This document shows, piece by piece, positions 52,902 to 62,447 of a stretch of DNA of 64,000 nucleotides (the stretch's first letter is position 1; each line of letters starts with the position of its first letter). The DNA is from an uncultured Candidatus Saccharibacteria bacterium. GTDB lineage: Bacteria > Patescibacteriota > Saccharimonadia > Saccharimonadales > Saccharimonadaceae. The notes beneath the pieces are model-generated. The model had not been told where the DNA came from and made no database searches. It was given only the letters and a program-made list of their open reading frames with translations. The stretch covers positions 1-64,000 of the forward strand of contig CALHKE010000011.1 in NCBI GenBank assembly GCA_938033695.1. The letters are read 5' to 3'. Both the position numbers and the translations under genes were made by a program.

Positions 52902-53353
52902 TCTTTTTTCTTCTTTCTCTGTTCCCTAATAATACTTTCGAACTCATCCAAAGTCTTAAACTGCAAAAACACACTGGCAAAACGCACATAAGCCACTTCG
53001 TTTTTCTCGGCCAACACATCCAAAATCGCCTGACCAATCTCATGCGACTCCACTTCGTCGCGGTCCAGAGCATACATTTTCGCCGTCACTGAGTTTACTA
53101 CGTCCTCAATTTCAAATTCCGAATTAAAAAACTTCCCCACACTGCGCTTTACCGCACCACGTAATTTATCTCGATCGAAAACTTCTCGATTGCCACTACG
53201 TTTTTTCACCGTCAACGTTGGTAGCTCGATGCGCTCGTAAGTCGTAAAGCGATAACCATCTTTCGTCACTCGTCTGCGACGAATCATTTGGCCATCCGTA
53301 GTTTCCCGGCTTTCCAGCACTTTACTATCGCCAATGCCAATATTTATATTCAT
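52892..53353 (-). CDS. nrdR: NrdR-type ribonucleotide reductase repressor lacking the zinc ribbon cysteines
   Basis: 153 residues. The ATP-cone domain is normal (PTLTVKKRSGNREVFDRDKLRGAV, RDEVESHEIGQAILDVL, VAYVRFASVFLQF), as is the RRRRVTKDGYRFTTYERIE block. NrdR normally begins with CPFC and has CLKCG before RFTTYE; here these read INIG and VTKDG, so all four zinc ligands are gone. NrdR senses ATP/dATP and represses nrd genes; without the ribbon, DNA binding must be different or lost. The exact start is uncertain because a TATAAT overlaps the ATG. Confidence 0.88.
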   Translation of the reverse strand: MNINIGIGDSKVLESRETTDGQMIRRRRVTKDGYRFTTYERIELPTLTVKKRSGNREVFDRDKLRGAVKRSVGKFFNSEFEIEDVVNSVTAKMYALDRDEVESHEIGQAILDVLAEKNEVAYVRFASVFLQFKTLDEFESIIREQRKKKKECV

Positions 53354-53405
53354 TATAATTTCTATCTAAAATGACTGGACTAGCCAGTCATTTCGAATTG
53401 TTAAG

Positions 53406-54620
53406 TTATTTTTTGTTGCGGAATCTTGCGCGAAGTGAAGGTGGTACATCCAAATCTTCCTCTTCATCTTTTTTACCGATGCGTTCCCAAATATTTTCCT
53501 TTGGGGCAGCAGTAAAATCACTTTGGAATTCATTGGTTGAGGTAGTAGAATGATCGAAGCTATTAATTGGCGCTGCTACTGGTTCGCTTGCTTGAGATTT
53601 CATCGCTTCGACACGTTCCATCACTTCCGCATTACGACGTGCTTCTTCTTCCTCGGCACGCTTTTGACGGTAATAATCCGAATCAAAACCAGTTGCTACC
53701 ACGGTAATTACGATTTCATCTTGCAATTCTGGGCGAATTGAAGCACCGAAGATAATGTTAGCATCTGGAGAAACTGCACCAGTGATTTCCTCTGCTGCTT
53801 CTTGGATTTCTGACATTGACATATCATAGCCACCAGCTACCGAGAAGAGTACGCCACGAGCCCCATCGATTTTCACTTCGATGAGTGGAGATTCAATAGC
53901 TTGTTGAGCTGCCAATTTCGCACGGTTTTCACCGGAAGCGCGACCGATACCCATCAAAGCCGAACCGGCATTCTTCATAATTGCTTTCACATCGGCAAAG
54001 TCGAGGTTAATCAATGCGTGTTCAGTAATTAATTCTGAAATACCCTGTACACCCTGACGCAAAACATCATCTGCAATCTTAAAAGTTTCAAGCAGTGGAG
54101 TGCGTGGGTCGATTGTTTGTAGTAAACGGTCGTTAGGAATCGTAATCAAAGCATCGACTTCCTTGGCTAATTTTTCGATCGCAGAGTCAGCATTCTTCTT
54201 ACGTTGTGCACCTTCGAAAGTAAATGGCTTCGTCACCACGCCCACGGTCAAAATATCTTGTTTCTTAGCTTCCTGAGCCACTACTGGACCAGCACCAGAA
54301 CCGGTACCACCACCAGCACCCAGAGTAATGAAGACCATATCGGCATCCTTAATAGCTTCACAAATATTATCACGGCTTTCTTCCGCTGCGGTTTGACCTT
54401 TTTCTGGATCGCCACCAGCACCAAGACCTTGGCCAATGTGAACTTTCACATCGGCATTAGAGTGATGTAGAGCCTGGGCATCGGTATTGACCGCAATAAA
54501 CTCAACACCGGAAAGTCCAACTTCCTTCATGCGATTTACCGCAGAACCGCCAGCTCCACCGACACCGATTACTTTAATCGTCGCTTTGCTTTCCACCTCT
54601 GTTGGTTTTATTTCTGGCAT
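53406..54620 (-). CDS. ftsZ: Cell-division GTPase FtsZ
   Basis: 404 residues. Tubulin-signature GGGTGSG (103-109), [17 protein letters not shown], the T7 loop region ([22 protein letters not shown]) and the C-terminal tail [14 protein letters not shown] that recruits FtsA and other partners. FtsZ forms the cytokinetic ring. Preceded by GAGGAATAAAG; lies 68 bases after ftsA. ftsA-ftsZ order is normal, though far from the rest of the dcw genes. Confidence 0.98.
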   Translation of the reverse strand: MPEIKPTEVESKATIKVIGVGGAGGSAVNRMKEVGLSGVEFIAVNTDAQALHHSNADVKVHIGQGLGAGGDPEKGQTAAEESRDNICEAIKDADMVFITLGAGGGTGSGAGPVVAQEAKKQDILTVGVVTKPFTFEGAQRKKNADSAIEKLAKEVDALITIPNDRLLQTIDPRTPLLETFKIADDVLRQGVQGISELITEHALINLDFADVKAIMKNAGSALMGIGRASGENRAKLAAQQAIESPLIEVKIDGARGVLFSVAGGYDMSMSEIQEAAEEITGAVSPDANIIFGASIRPELQDEIVITVVATGFDSDYYRQKRAEEEEARRNAEVMERVEAMKSQASEPVAAPINSFDHSTTSTNEFQSDFTAAPKENIWERIGKKDEEEDLDVPPSLRARFRNKK

Positions 54621-54688
54621 CTTTATTCCTCACTTTTAACTATAGATTACTTCTATATTAACACATTTCTAGCCAGAATAAGAGATTT

Positions 54689-55897
54689 TTATCTTCCACC
54701 GCCAAATAATTTACTGAGGAAGCCCACCGGCTTTTCTTCCACGCGTGTTTCTTGCTCGCGCATATCGTCATTCATCATCAAAGCCAAACCAATCGCCACC
54801 GCAAAACGAGGCTTCTTAGTTTCATTGTCAATATGAGTCACATCCATTAGCGGCAAACCAATACGTGTTGCCATTTCCATATGTTCCCTCGCGAAGCGTT
54901 CAATTCCACGCATCTCTGCACCTCCACCGGTCAAGACTACGCCTTCTGGCAATTTCTTTTCATAACCCGCAATCGCAATTTCTTTCTTCACATGTTCAAA
55001 AATATCAATCAAGCGGTCCTCTACGATACGATTTACCATCGTCTTTATAAAGCTAATTGATTCATCACCAAAACGCATCGTCATTGGCTTATCATTATCA
55101 ATCAATTCCGCCGTCACATATTTCATCTTAATTTCTTCGGCTACCTCTGTACTCACCGCTAAACTAATCGCAATATCGTTCGTGATGTGATTCGCCCCCA
55201 CATTAATCACCCCAAAATACTGCAGGAAACCTTCCATAAAAATCGCCACCGACGTCGTCGCGGCCCCCATCTCTACTACCGCTACGCCATTTTCCTTCTG
55301 GCTCTCGAGTAACACTGCGCGACCCGCCGCTACTGCCGTTGGTACCAATTTCAAAGTGTTAATATTTAAGGCTCCGGCCACCTCTTTCAAATTCATACAG
55401 ACTGGCAAAAGTGCCGAAACTACATTCGCCTGCATTTCCAATTTAACCCCACGCATACCGATTGGGTTTCTAATTCCACCCTGACCAGCAATTGCATATT
55501 CTACTGGAATCACATCTAGTAAGGCACGGTTATCTGGCACAATACCCGATACCGCAAATTCTTTTAAGCGCGCCACGTCCGCCTCGGTAATTTCCGAACC
55601 GGTAATCGAGATACCACCCTGTGTTGGCGCTGTACCAACATTCGAACCATTAATTGAAAGATAAGCATCTGCCAAATTCATCCCGATCATTCGGTCGATT
55701 TCAATAGAAGCTGCCTCGAGCGCGTGCACCGCATTGCGTAAATTCGTCACCACACCCTTACTCATCCCCCCATTTTGCGGCGACTCAACCTTACCCACTA
55801 CGGTAATCTGACCATTCATCTCACTGAGGACTACTTCGCGAATATTTTGCGTCCCCATATCGATGCCAAAACTAAACTTTGGTACTTGCTCGTTCAT
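54689..55897 (-). CDS. ftsA: Cell-division protein FtsA
   Basis: 402 residues of the actin-like FtsA family: FSFGIDMGTQNIREVV (phosphate 1), AVVEMGAATTSVAIF (phosphate 2), VVLTGGGAEMRGI (adenosine motif), plus a 1C domain (MGMNLADAYLSINGSN). The C-terminal VGFLSKLFGGGR is an amphipathic membrane-targeting helix. FtsA tethers FtsZ to the membrane. TGTTATAAT ends 8 bases before the ATG. Confidence 0.94.
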   Translation of the reverse strand: MNEQVPKFSFGIDMGTQNIREVVLSEMNGQITVVGKVESPQNGGMSKGVVTNLRNAVHALEAASIEIDRMIGMNLADAYLSINGSNVGTAPTQGGISITGSEITEADVARLKEFAVSGIVPDNRALLDVIPVEYAIAGQGGIRNPIGMRGVKLEMQANVVSALLPVCMNLKEVAGALNINTLKLVPTAVAAGRAVLLESQKENGVAVVEMGAATTSVAIFMEGFLQYFGVINVGANHITNDIAISLAVSTEVAEEIKMKYVTAELIDNDKPMTMRFGDESISFIKTMVNRIVEDRLIDIFEHVKKEIAIAGYEKKLPEGVVLTGGGAEMRGIERFAREHMEMATRIGLPLMDVTHIDNETKKPRFAVAIGLALMMNDDMREQETRVEEKPVGFLSKLFGGGR

Positions 55898-55905
55898 ATA
55901 TTTTT

Positions 55906-55914
55906 ATTATAACA
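55906..55914 (-). promoter_or_regulatory. ftsA promoter, extended -10
   Basis: TGTTATAAT on the minus strand, 8 bases before the ATG. Confidence 0.6.
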
Positions 55915-55937
55915 TAAACATTTTCCAGTCTATAACA

Positions 55938-55965
55938 AAAAATCTGACGACTCGCGCCAGATTTT
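55938..55965 (-). terminator. map terminator
   Basis: Minus strand: AAAATCTG and CAGATTTTTT around an 11-base loop. A near-duplicate of this segment (GCGCCAGATTTTT) lies just upstream at ~55978-56000. Confidence 0.65.
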
Positions 55966-56045
55966 CCTGAATCCACTGACAACCTGCGCCAGATTTTTCT
56001 TTTTTCTACAATCTACGAAGCCCCCTACTTTGTTGATTTATCAAC

Positions 56046-56804
56046 TCACTCTTTTGGGCAGTTTGGCAAAGTTAAAACTTCATAACCATCTTCTGTTACC
56101 AGAATTGTATGCTCACAGTGACAACCAATCGAACCATCCGAAAGCACCACATTCCAACCACTCTCTGGATCCACATGATTATACGGCTTACCCAGAGACG
56201 ACATCGGTTCAATACACAGCGTATCGCCTGGCTTCAAGACATATCCTCTGCCACGTTTACCGAAATTCGGCACTTCTGGTTCCATATGCATTGATTTGCC
56301 AATGAAGTGACCGACATAATTTTCAATCACCCCGAGATGGCCTGCGCGTAACACTTTTTCTACCGCATAGCCAATATCCCCCAAATGCACCCCTGGCGCC
56401 ACCGTTTCAATTCCCGCCCAAAGTGCTTTTTCCGTAGTTTTAATCATCTGTTTCACGGCCAGATTTGCCTTACCTACCACTGTCGTAAATGCGGCATCGG
56501 TATGATAACCCTTATAGCCAATCACTAGGTCGAAAGAAACCTTATCGCCATCTTCCAGCGCGTAATCACTGTTTGGCGCACCATGTACCAATTCGTCATT
56601 CACCGAAATACAAATCGAACCCGGAAATTTTTCTTTTAATTCATCATAAGAAACCGTCGCCCCTCGTGACACAATCTGTTTCCTTACCCAGGCATCCAGC
56701 TCACGTTTGGTCATCCCCACCTCGACGTACTCGCGCAAATCTCGCAAAATCTCTCCTAAAATCTTGCCACCTTCGCGCATTGCTTCAATTTTTGCTTTAT
56801 CCAT
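56046..56804 (-). CDS. map: Methionine aminopeptidase
   Basis: 252 residues, type I enzyme that removes initiator Met. Metal ligands are visible in order: FDLVIGYKGYHTDAAFTTVV (two Asp), GHFIGKSMHMEPEVPNF (His), LCIEPM (Glu) and HCEHTILVT (Glu). Follows the adenylate-kinase-like genes, a normal association, though secY is missing. TATAAT lies 8 bases before the ATG. Confidence 0.97.
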   Translation of the reverse strand: MDKAKIEAMREGGKILGEILRDLREYVEVGMTKRELDAWVRKQIVSRGATVSYDELKEKFPGSICISVNDELVHGAPNSDYALEDGDKVSFDLVIGYKGYHTDAAFTTVVGKANLAVKQMIKTTEKALWAGIETVAPGVHLGDIGYAVEKVLRAGHLGVIENYVGHFIGKSMHMEPEVPNFGKRGRGYVLKPGDTLCIEPMSSLGKPYNHVDPESGWNVVLSDGSIGCHCEHTILVTEDGYEVLTLPNCPKE

Positions 56805-56867
56805 ATCTTCCTATTATACTACTCTTCCACACCCCTGTTAAGATTTCCGTCAACTAGTGCCAAACTT

Positions 56868-57431
56868 CTAATTTACTTTTAACCTACACCAATAGTTCTG
56901 ACATTTTTCCGTCTCAACTAGCGCCAAAATTCTCTGATTTACTGTTTCCTCGTCACCATTTCCGTCCACTTCGTAAACTTTCAGGCCTTTTTTCTTCATT
57001 TCCGCCAAAAACGGCACACTTTTTTCCTGATAATAATTGATTTTACGCTGCCAAACCGCCAAATTATCGTCTTCCCGACCTCTTAAACTCAATCTACGGT
57101 AAAGTTCTTCTTCATCCACTCGAATATCTACCACGAATTCAACTTCCTGAAAAATTCCTGTCCTGTCCAACATTTCTACCTGCTCGACACTCCCCGGCTG
57201 ACCATCGAATACTACATTTTTCCCAGAATTAAGCTCCTTATACATATTATCTGTCAAAAGCGCCACTAAAAGTTCTTCTGGAATCATCGCCCCCGTCTGC
57301 GTATATTCTTCAAAACGCTTCGAATCACGGATTAATTGTCCAGCCGAAAGCCAAGTTCGTCCCAATTTCGCCGCCAACATTCTTCCCTGCGTCGATTTTC
57401 CCGCCCCCGCCGGACCGTAAATCATAATCAT
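56868..57431 (-). CDS. Adenylate-kinase-like nucleoside monophosphate kinase (second copy)
   Basis: 187 residues. P-loop YGPAGAGKSTQGR (5-17), NMP-binding SAGQLIRDS, VVFDGQPGSVEQVEML and LRGREDDN in place of a long LID. The usual GFPR motif reads GQPG, lacking the arginine that contacts the substrate, so specificity may differ from Adk. The C-terminal EKCQNYWCRLKVN looks like an extension. Lies 14 bases after the other copy. Confidence 0.8.
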   Translation of the reverse strand: MIMIYGPAGAGKSTQGRMLAAKLGRTWLSAGQLIRDSKRFEEYTQTGAMIPEELLVALLTDNMYKELNSGKNVVFDGQPGSVEQVEMLDRTGIFQEVEFVVDIRVDEEELYRRLSLRGREDDNLAVWQRKINYYQEKSVPFLAEMKKKGLKVYEVDGNGDEETVNQRILALVETEKCQNYWCRLKVN

Positions 57432-57445
57432 TCTTGCGCCTTTCT

Positions 57446-57976
57446 TTATTTCTTTATTACTTCGTTTTTCATCATCGAGAGTGCCCTCTCATAGACTTCT
57501 TCCGGTGTTCCCACTCCATCAAGCACCAAAAAACCTACTCCACTTCCGAGTAGTGGTGCGATAATTTTACCTCTGTTATCTTGGTAAATTTTCCAGCGTT
57601 CTTCGAAAATTTCCGGTGAATCCTGCTCGCGCCCTCTTAAAGCTATACGTTTTTCCACCTCGGCTTTTGGCACATCCACTTCGATCATGTAATCAATTTT
57701 AATTCCCCTCGACAATAAGATTTCCACCTGGTTTGCCGTCCTCGGATATCCGTCAATAATTGCATTTTCCGCGGTTTCTAATCTTGAAAAAATCAAGTTC
57801 GAGACCATATGATCATCAAATAATTGTGCCGTCGCCAGTTTTTCTTGCACCCACGGCTCCTTACTTTCTCTGAGAATCGCCCCGCCGGAAATCCATTCCC
57901 AACCTAGCTCCTCCGCCAGTCTCTTACCTAAAGTACTTTTGCCGCTTCCCGGCCCGCCTAAAAAAATTATATTCAT
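57446..57976 (-). CDS. adk: Adenylate kinase (short form)
   Basis: 176 residues from the second ATG (57976), because TATACT ends 7 bases before it. Interconverts AMP, ADP and ATP. P-loop FLGGPGSGKSTLGK, SGGAILRES, IIDGYPRTANQVEIL (GYPR form of the AMP-site motif) and LRGREQD with a minimal LID. Length is short for Adk but common in CPR. It precedes the diverged copy and map. Confidence 0.88.
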   Translation of the reverse strand: MNIIFLGGPGSGKSTLGKRLAEELGWEWISGGAILRESKEPWVQEKLATAQLFDDHMVSNLIFSRLETAENAIIDGYPRTANQVEILLSRGIKIDYMIEVDVPKAEVEKRIALRGREQDSPEIFEERWKIYQDNRGKIIAPLLGSGVGFLVLDGVGTPEEVYERALSMMKNEVIKK

Positions 57977-58032
57977 CATTTTTAGTATAACACCTAGACC
58001 GACAAAAAACCCTCATCTGCGAGGGTTTTTAG

Positions 58033-58251
58033 TTATTTTAAGCCAAGTTTAATTCGTTCGGTTTTTTCTGCTTTGCGGATTTCACGCAAAATTGCCTTAC
58101 GACGACGCTCTCTCTTGGAAATAGGCTTAGAGAAACGTAATTGTGATTTTGCTAGTGGCATAATTCCACTCTGTAAAACCTTACGATTAAAACGACGAAT
58201 AATATTCTCGTTAGCCTCACCCTGGTCTTTTCTAGTTACTTTTATTGACAT
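58033..58251 (-). CDS. rpsU: Ribosomal protein bS21
   Basis: 72 residues, highly basic: SIKVTRKDQGEANENIIRRF, LRFSKPISKRERRRKAILRE. This is the bS21 pattern; the protein helps place the mRNA Shine-Dalgarno region on the 30S subunit. TGGTATAAT ends 8 bases before the ATG with no SD, so this message is probably leaderless. Confidence 0.94.
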   Translation of the reverse strand: MSIKVTRKDQGEANENIIRRFNRKVLQSGIMPLAKSQLRFSKPISKRERRRKAILREIRKAEKTERIKLGLK

Positions 58252-58259
58252 ATAGCAGG

Positions 58260-58268
58260 ATTATACCA
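58260..58268 (-). promoter_or_regulatory. rpsU promoter, extended -10
   Basis: TGGTATAAT on the minus strand, 8 bases from the ATG. Confidence 0.65.
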
Positions 58269-58291
58269 GAGAGCCGCAGATTTTTCAATAT

Positions 58292-59914
58292 CTAATCACT
58301 GCTATCACTTTTTTTAATTTGCAGCAACCGACTTTCCACGGTTTTTCGTCCTCGCCACTCATTGAGTACTAAATTTATATGCACATTGTAGGTAGCGTCC
58401 TTATCTAAATTAAACCACTCTTCCCGCGCATTAAAAACCAAAGCCTTGAACAAATTTCCGTCCTTTTCCAGAGTAAACTTCAGATGTTTTTTCTCTGCAC
58501 CCAGTGTTTCTATGAACTTAATTTTTGTATTCACGAGCTCAAAAATTGGCTCCGTGTTTCCTTGCCCAAACGGCTGAAGTACCGACATTTCTTCATATAA
58601 ATCCACATCCAGTTCCGCCAAGTTATCCACCTGAATATCTTCCGCTACCTCCAGATATTTTTCTTGTTCAGTTAAGTTTAGACTTCGATAATATCGATTC
58701 ACTGCCTCTTTGAAGCGCACCAAATCTTCCTTTTTCAGCTTCACTCCACAAGCTGCCGCGTGACCACCCCCACCAATTAAGGTTTCATTTACTGCCTTAA
58801 TCGCTTCTGCCAAATTAAAATCCCCGAACGACCGACCCGAACCCTTATAAATGCCCTCTGTTTCTCCCAAAACGAAGGCTGGTCTACGGTATTTTTCCAC
58901 CAATCTTCCCGCAATAATCCCTAGCACTCCTTCATGCCAATTGCCAGCCGCCACAATCACCGGCTCGTTATCAACTAAAATTTCTTCCAATGCCGCTCGT
59001 TGCGCCGTGCGCCTCTCCCCGTTTAGTCGATTAAGCTCCTCCGCCAACATCGCCGCCTCTGCTCGCTCTTTTGACATCAAAAGTTTTAATGAAATTTCTG
59101 CTGACTCCATACGCCCGCCCGCATTTAGCCTTGGTCCAATTTGGAAACCAATTGCCTCTGAATCAATTTTTTGTACACCCGCCACACGCATCAATTCTAA
59201 GATCCCCACTCGCTTAGTTTTCTGTAAAATAATCAATCCATAATAGGCCAGCTCACGATTAATCTGATTCATCACCATCGAATCACAAATCGTCCCAATC
59301 AAAACTAGATCGAGAAACCATTTCTCTTGATTCTGAGGGATCATTCTCTCTAGAACCAAAGCTTGCATCACCATAAAAGCTACCCCTGCCCCACAAATTT
59401 CCCGGAGTTCCCTCTTCTCTAAATCGGCTTCTTCCTCTCCATATCGCTTTGGATTCACCACGGCAAACGCTCGCTCTGGCACTCCATTCATTAGTTCATG
59501 ATGATCAGTCACGACTGTATCAATTTTGTGTTCAGCTAATTTTTTGATCACCTCCGCGTTATTACTGCCGCAATCCACGGTCACTACCAGACCAACTTTA
59601 AGCTCCACGGCCCTCTCCAGGCACCTTTCGCTCATACCATAACCATCAATAAAACGATCCGGTAGCATCACTTCCACTCGCTTCACACCCGCTAGTTTCA
59701 GCGCCTCGCACATAATCGTGCTCGCGGTTACTCCATCCACGTCATAGTCGCCATAAACTAGCACAGTCTCACCCTGATTTACTGCCGCCTTAATTCGTGC
59801 CACTGCCACCGCAATATCCGGCAACTTCTTTGCGTGTTCTAAACTATATTTTGGCCGCAAAAATTCTTCCGACACCCCTCTTTTCGCTAGAATTTCCTCA
59901 AAAATCTTCGACAT
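58292..59914 (-). CDS. recJ: Single-stranded-DNA exonuclease RecJ
   Basis: 540 residues. DHH phosphoesterase motifs: VLVYGDYDVDGVTASTIM (I), VTVDCGSNN (II), VVTDHHEL (III, the DHH), and the DHHA1-domain GGGGHAAACGVKL; an OB domain follows (~440-535). RecJ degrades ssDNA 5'-3' in recombination and repair. Starts 11 bases after the winged-helix gene. Confidence 0.96.
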   Translation of the reverse strand: MSKIFEEILAKRGVSEEFLRPKYSLEHAKKLPDIAVAVARIKAAVNQGETVLVYGDYDVDGVTASTIMCEALKLAGVKRVEVMLPDRFIDGYGMSERCLERAVELKVGLVVTVDCGSNNAEVIKKLAEHKIDTVVTDHHELMNGVPERAFAVVNPKRYGEEEADLEKRELREICGAGVAFMVMQALVLERMIPQNQEKWFLDLVLIGTICDSMVMNQINRELAYYGLIILQKTKRVGILELMRVAGVQKIDSEAIGFQIGPRLNAGGRMESAEISLKLLMSKERAEAAMLAEELNRLNGERRTAQRAALEEILVDNEPVIVAAGNWHEGVLGIIAGRLVEKYRRPAFVLGETEGIYKGSGRSFGDFNLAEAIKAVNETLIGGGGHAAACGVKLKKEDLVRFKEAVNRYYRSLNLTEQEKYLEVAEDIQVDNLAELDVDLYEEMSVLQPFGQGNTEPIFELVNTKIKFIETLGAEKKHLKFTLEKDGNLFKALVFNAREEWFNLDKDATYNVHINLVLNEWRGRKTVESRLLQIKKSDSSD

Positions 59915-59925
59915 ACTTCAAAAAA

Positions 59926-60225
59926 TTATTGAATCGTCTTCGTTATTTTTTGGTTTGGTGACATTTGCTGACTTTTAATCACGATCGTCTGCAATTCTTT
60001 CAAGATTGGATATTGTTTATTTGTCTGATAAATGGTCGTGTTACCCTTTTTCGAAGTCACCAAAAAATTCGCCTTTTCCAGTCTTTTTAGTTCCCTTTGA
60101 ATATTACCCGCATCCTCGTGAATCAACTTCGCCAGTCCCCTAACATGGACCTTAAAGTCCGGATATTTGGCAAAAACTACCAAAATTTTCCGGCGAACCC
60201 GAGATGTGATAAAAACATCTAACAT
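59926..60225 (-). CDS. Winged-helix DNA-binding protein
   Basis: 99 residues. TSRVRRKILVVFAKYPDFKVHVRGLAKLI, EDAGNIQRELKRLEKANFLVTSKKGNTTIYQ describes a winged helix-turn-helix with beta wing, of the ArsR/MarR general type. No ligand or metal motif is evident. GAAAGGAAAGAGGT provides a strong RBS. Located divergently from priA and upstream of recJ; it may regulate either, but no operator is identified. Confidence 0.8.
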   Translation of the reverse strand: MLDVFITSRVRRKILVVFAKYPDFKVHVRGLAKLIHEDAGNIQRELKRLEKANFLVTSKKGNTTIYQTNKQYPILKELQTIVIKSQQMSPNQKITKTIQ

Positions 60226-60261
60226 TTACCTCTTTCCTTTCTTAAAGTATATCATAAATGC

Positions 60262-60267
60262 TAAAAT
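60262..60267 (+). promoter_or_regulatory. priA -10 box
   Basis: TGCTAAAAT ends 7 bases before the ATG at 60275, supporting that start over one at 60167. Confidence 0.55.
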
Positions 60268-60274
60268 ATACTTG

Positions 60275-62287
60275 ATGTACTATGAGGTAATTCCCACCAC
60301 CACTTTCAAAAAATCCCCTCTCTTTTCTGATGGTCTCCTCACCTACTCTTTTGATCAAAATCTCGCCCCAGGCACTATTGTTTCTATTCCCCTCGGCAAG
60401 AAAACCGCCCTTGGCATTATTTATCGAAAAACCACCGCTCCTATCGACCAAAATTTCATTATTAAATCGATTAATAAAATTGTTCACCCTATCCCTCTAC
60501 CTAATCATCTCCTAAAAAGTCTCGCCTGGCTCTCCTCTTACTATCTAAATCCAGTCGCCAAAACTGCCAATCTTTTTCTTCCTCTCGGTATCGAGAAAAA
60601 CCGCCGCAAAAAATCTTCTACCTCCACTTTTAGTACCCAGTCTGCTAATCCGATCCAAGACATGACCTCTCCTACTGCAGCCACGACTACCCACCACCAA
60701 ATCCCGCTCAACCCCGCTCAAAAACAGGCCCTCACCGAACTACGCAAAATCAAAACTCACACCAAACTCCTTCACGGCATCACCGGTTCCGGTAAGACCA
60801 ATATCTACCTCGAGCTAGCTAGTCAAGTTTTTAGCTCAAACCAATCCGTGATTCTTCTCGTTCCCGAAATTTCCCTCACCCCACAATTAGTTGGTCGTTT
60901 TCAGGAGCATTTTGGTACTCAAGTGATTTCTTTGCATTCCAAGCTCACCGAAGCTGAACGTCACCTCATTTGGCAACGCATCCACGAGGCTGATCAATCC
61001 ACGCCCTTTATCGTCATTGGCCCACGTTCCGCCCTTTTTTCGCCCCTCAAAAACCTTGGACTTATTATTATCGATGAAGCCCACGAACCCAGCTTTTATC
61101 AAGACACTTCGCCTCGCTACCATGCACTCCGTCTCGCTAGTTTTATGGCTCAAACCCTCAAAATCGATTGTCTCCTCGGCACCGCTACTCCACGCATTGA
61201 GGATTATTTCCTAGCACAAAAGAATCACGCCTACGTCGCCCTCTCCGAAAAAGCTAAGTCCATCACTAGCCAAACCAAAATTAGCCTCATCGACCTGAAG
61301 GATCGCGCCCTCTTCACGCGCAATCGCTATTTTTCCGATGCTCTGCTGCAAGACATCGAAAATAATCTTAAACAACATAAGCAAACCCTGCTTTTTCATA
61401 ATCGCCGTGGCTCCGCCCCACTCACAATCTGCGAACACTGTGGTTATCAAGTACTCTGCACGAACTGCTTACTCCCACTCACTCTTCATAGCGACTCCTA
61501 TCAGCTGATTTGCCACACTTGTGGCCACCATGAACCAGTCCCTTCCACCTGTCCAGTTTGTCATCACGGTTCTCTTATTCATAAAGGCTTTGGTACTAAA
61601 CTTCTCGAATCAGAACTTAAAAAACTCTTTAAATCTGCTCGCATCGCTCGCTTTGACGCCGACAATGCTACCGCCGATTCGCTCACTCAAAATTTTGAAG
61701 TCGTCAAAAACGGTGATATTGATATTATTATTGGCACTCAAACTATCGCCAAGGGTCTTGACCTCCCTCTATTGAACACCGTCGGCATCGTCCAAGCTGA
61801 CGCTAATCTCAATCTGCCGGATTATGCCGCCGAAGAACGCACTTTCCAGCTTATCACCCAGGTTATCGGTCGCGTCGGACGCGGACATAATGATATTAAT
61901 CACGTTTTTCTCCAAACCTTTCAACCCGAACATCCCGTCATCCTCGCAGCTAAATCCTTAGACTATGCCAAGTTTGCTGATTATCTCCTTAAAAAACGCC
62001 AACTTTCTCATTTACCACCATTTTTCTATTTGCTACGTATCTCTATTGTTAAAAAGACTGAAGATCTCGCCATTAAAAAGATTATAAGTCTACATCGCAC
62101 ACTCAAAAAATTCCCCGACGTTTATCTTTCCGCTCCTACGCCCTCCTTTCATGAATACACCCCCAGTGGCTATTCTTGGCAAATCATCGTCAAAGCCAAA
62201 AAACGTGACTCGCTCACTCATCTCATTGAGTCGCTTGATCAGTATCCCGAAATTCGCTTCGCTATCGACCCACCAAGCCTCATCTAA
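60275..62287 (+). CDS. priA: Primosomal helicase PriA
   Basis: 670 residues from the ATG at 60275. The frame is open back to 60167, but that would overlap the divergent winged-helix gene and its RBS. PriA restarts stalled replication forks. N-terminal 3'BD (MYYEVIPTTTF...), helicase motifs (GITGSGKTNIYLEL, IIDEAHEPSFYQ, LGTATPRIEDY), a zinc-binding block with eight Cys (CEHCGYQVLCTNC, CHTCG, CPVCH) and motif VI region VIGRVGRG. It is the first large gene on the plus strand after 30.3 kb and carries C-rich, G-poor codons. Confidence 0.96.
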   Translation: MYYEVIPTTTFKKSPLFSDGLLTYSFDQNLAPGTIVSIPLGKKTALGIIYRKTTAPIDQNFIIKSINKIVHPIPLPNHLLKSLAWLSSYYLNPVAKTANLFLPLGIEKNRRKKSSTSTFSTQSANPIQDMTSPTAATTTHHQIPLNPAQKQALTELRKIKTHTKLLHGITGSGKTNIYLELASQVFSSNQSVILLVPEISLTPQLVGRFQEHFGTQVISLHSKLTEAERHLIWQRIHEADQSTPFIVIGPRSALFSPLKNLGLIIIDEAHEPSFYQDTSPRYHALRLASFMAQTLKIDCLLGTATPRIEDYFLAQKNHAYVALSEKAKSITSQTKISLIDLKDRALFTRNRYFSDALLQDIENNLKQHKQTLLFHNRRGSAPLTICEHCGYQVLCTNCLLPLTLHSDSYQLICHTCGHHEPVPSTCPVCHHGSLIHKGFGTKLLESELKKLFKSARIARFDADNATADSLTQNFEVVKNGDIDIIIGTQTIAKGLDLPLLNTVGIVQADANLNLPDYAAEERTFQLITQVIGRVGRGHNDINHVFLQTFQPEHPVILAAKSLDYAKFADYLLKKRQLSHLPPFFYLLRISIVKKTEDLAIKKIISLHRTLKKFPDVYLSAPTPSFHEYTPSGYSWQIIVKAKKRDSLTHLIESLDQYPEIRFAIDPPSLI

Positions 62288-62321
62288 TTCACTAAGCCTA
62301 ACCTACTTCGCTTAGACCTAA

Positions 62322-62366
62322 TTCGACCCGCCTGGCCTGATTCAACCTGCCAGGCCTGATTCAACA
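62322..62366. repeat. Short tandem/inverted repeat after priA
   Basis: CCTGATTCAAC occurs twice, with GCCTGG and CCAGGC forming a stem. A possible weak terminator of priA. Confidence 0.4.
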
Positions 62367-62447
62367 TCTCATCAAGCTAAATTTAATTCCTTTAATTTCT
62401 AGGTGATATTTTCTGCGCCCACCACGGCGCCCTTATCAAAACTTAAA

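Noticed and set aside
53341..53360. Non-ATG leaderless start of nrdR at an ATT codon
   Set aside because: The TATAAT overlaps the ATG, but an ATT start is too unusual to propose without data.
62322..62366. Efficient intrinsic terminator after priA
   Set aside because: A stem is possible but no T run follows.
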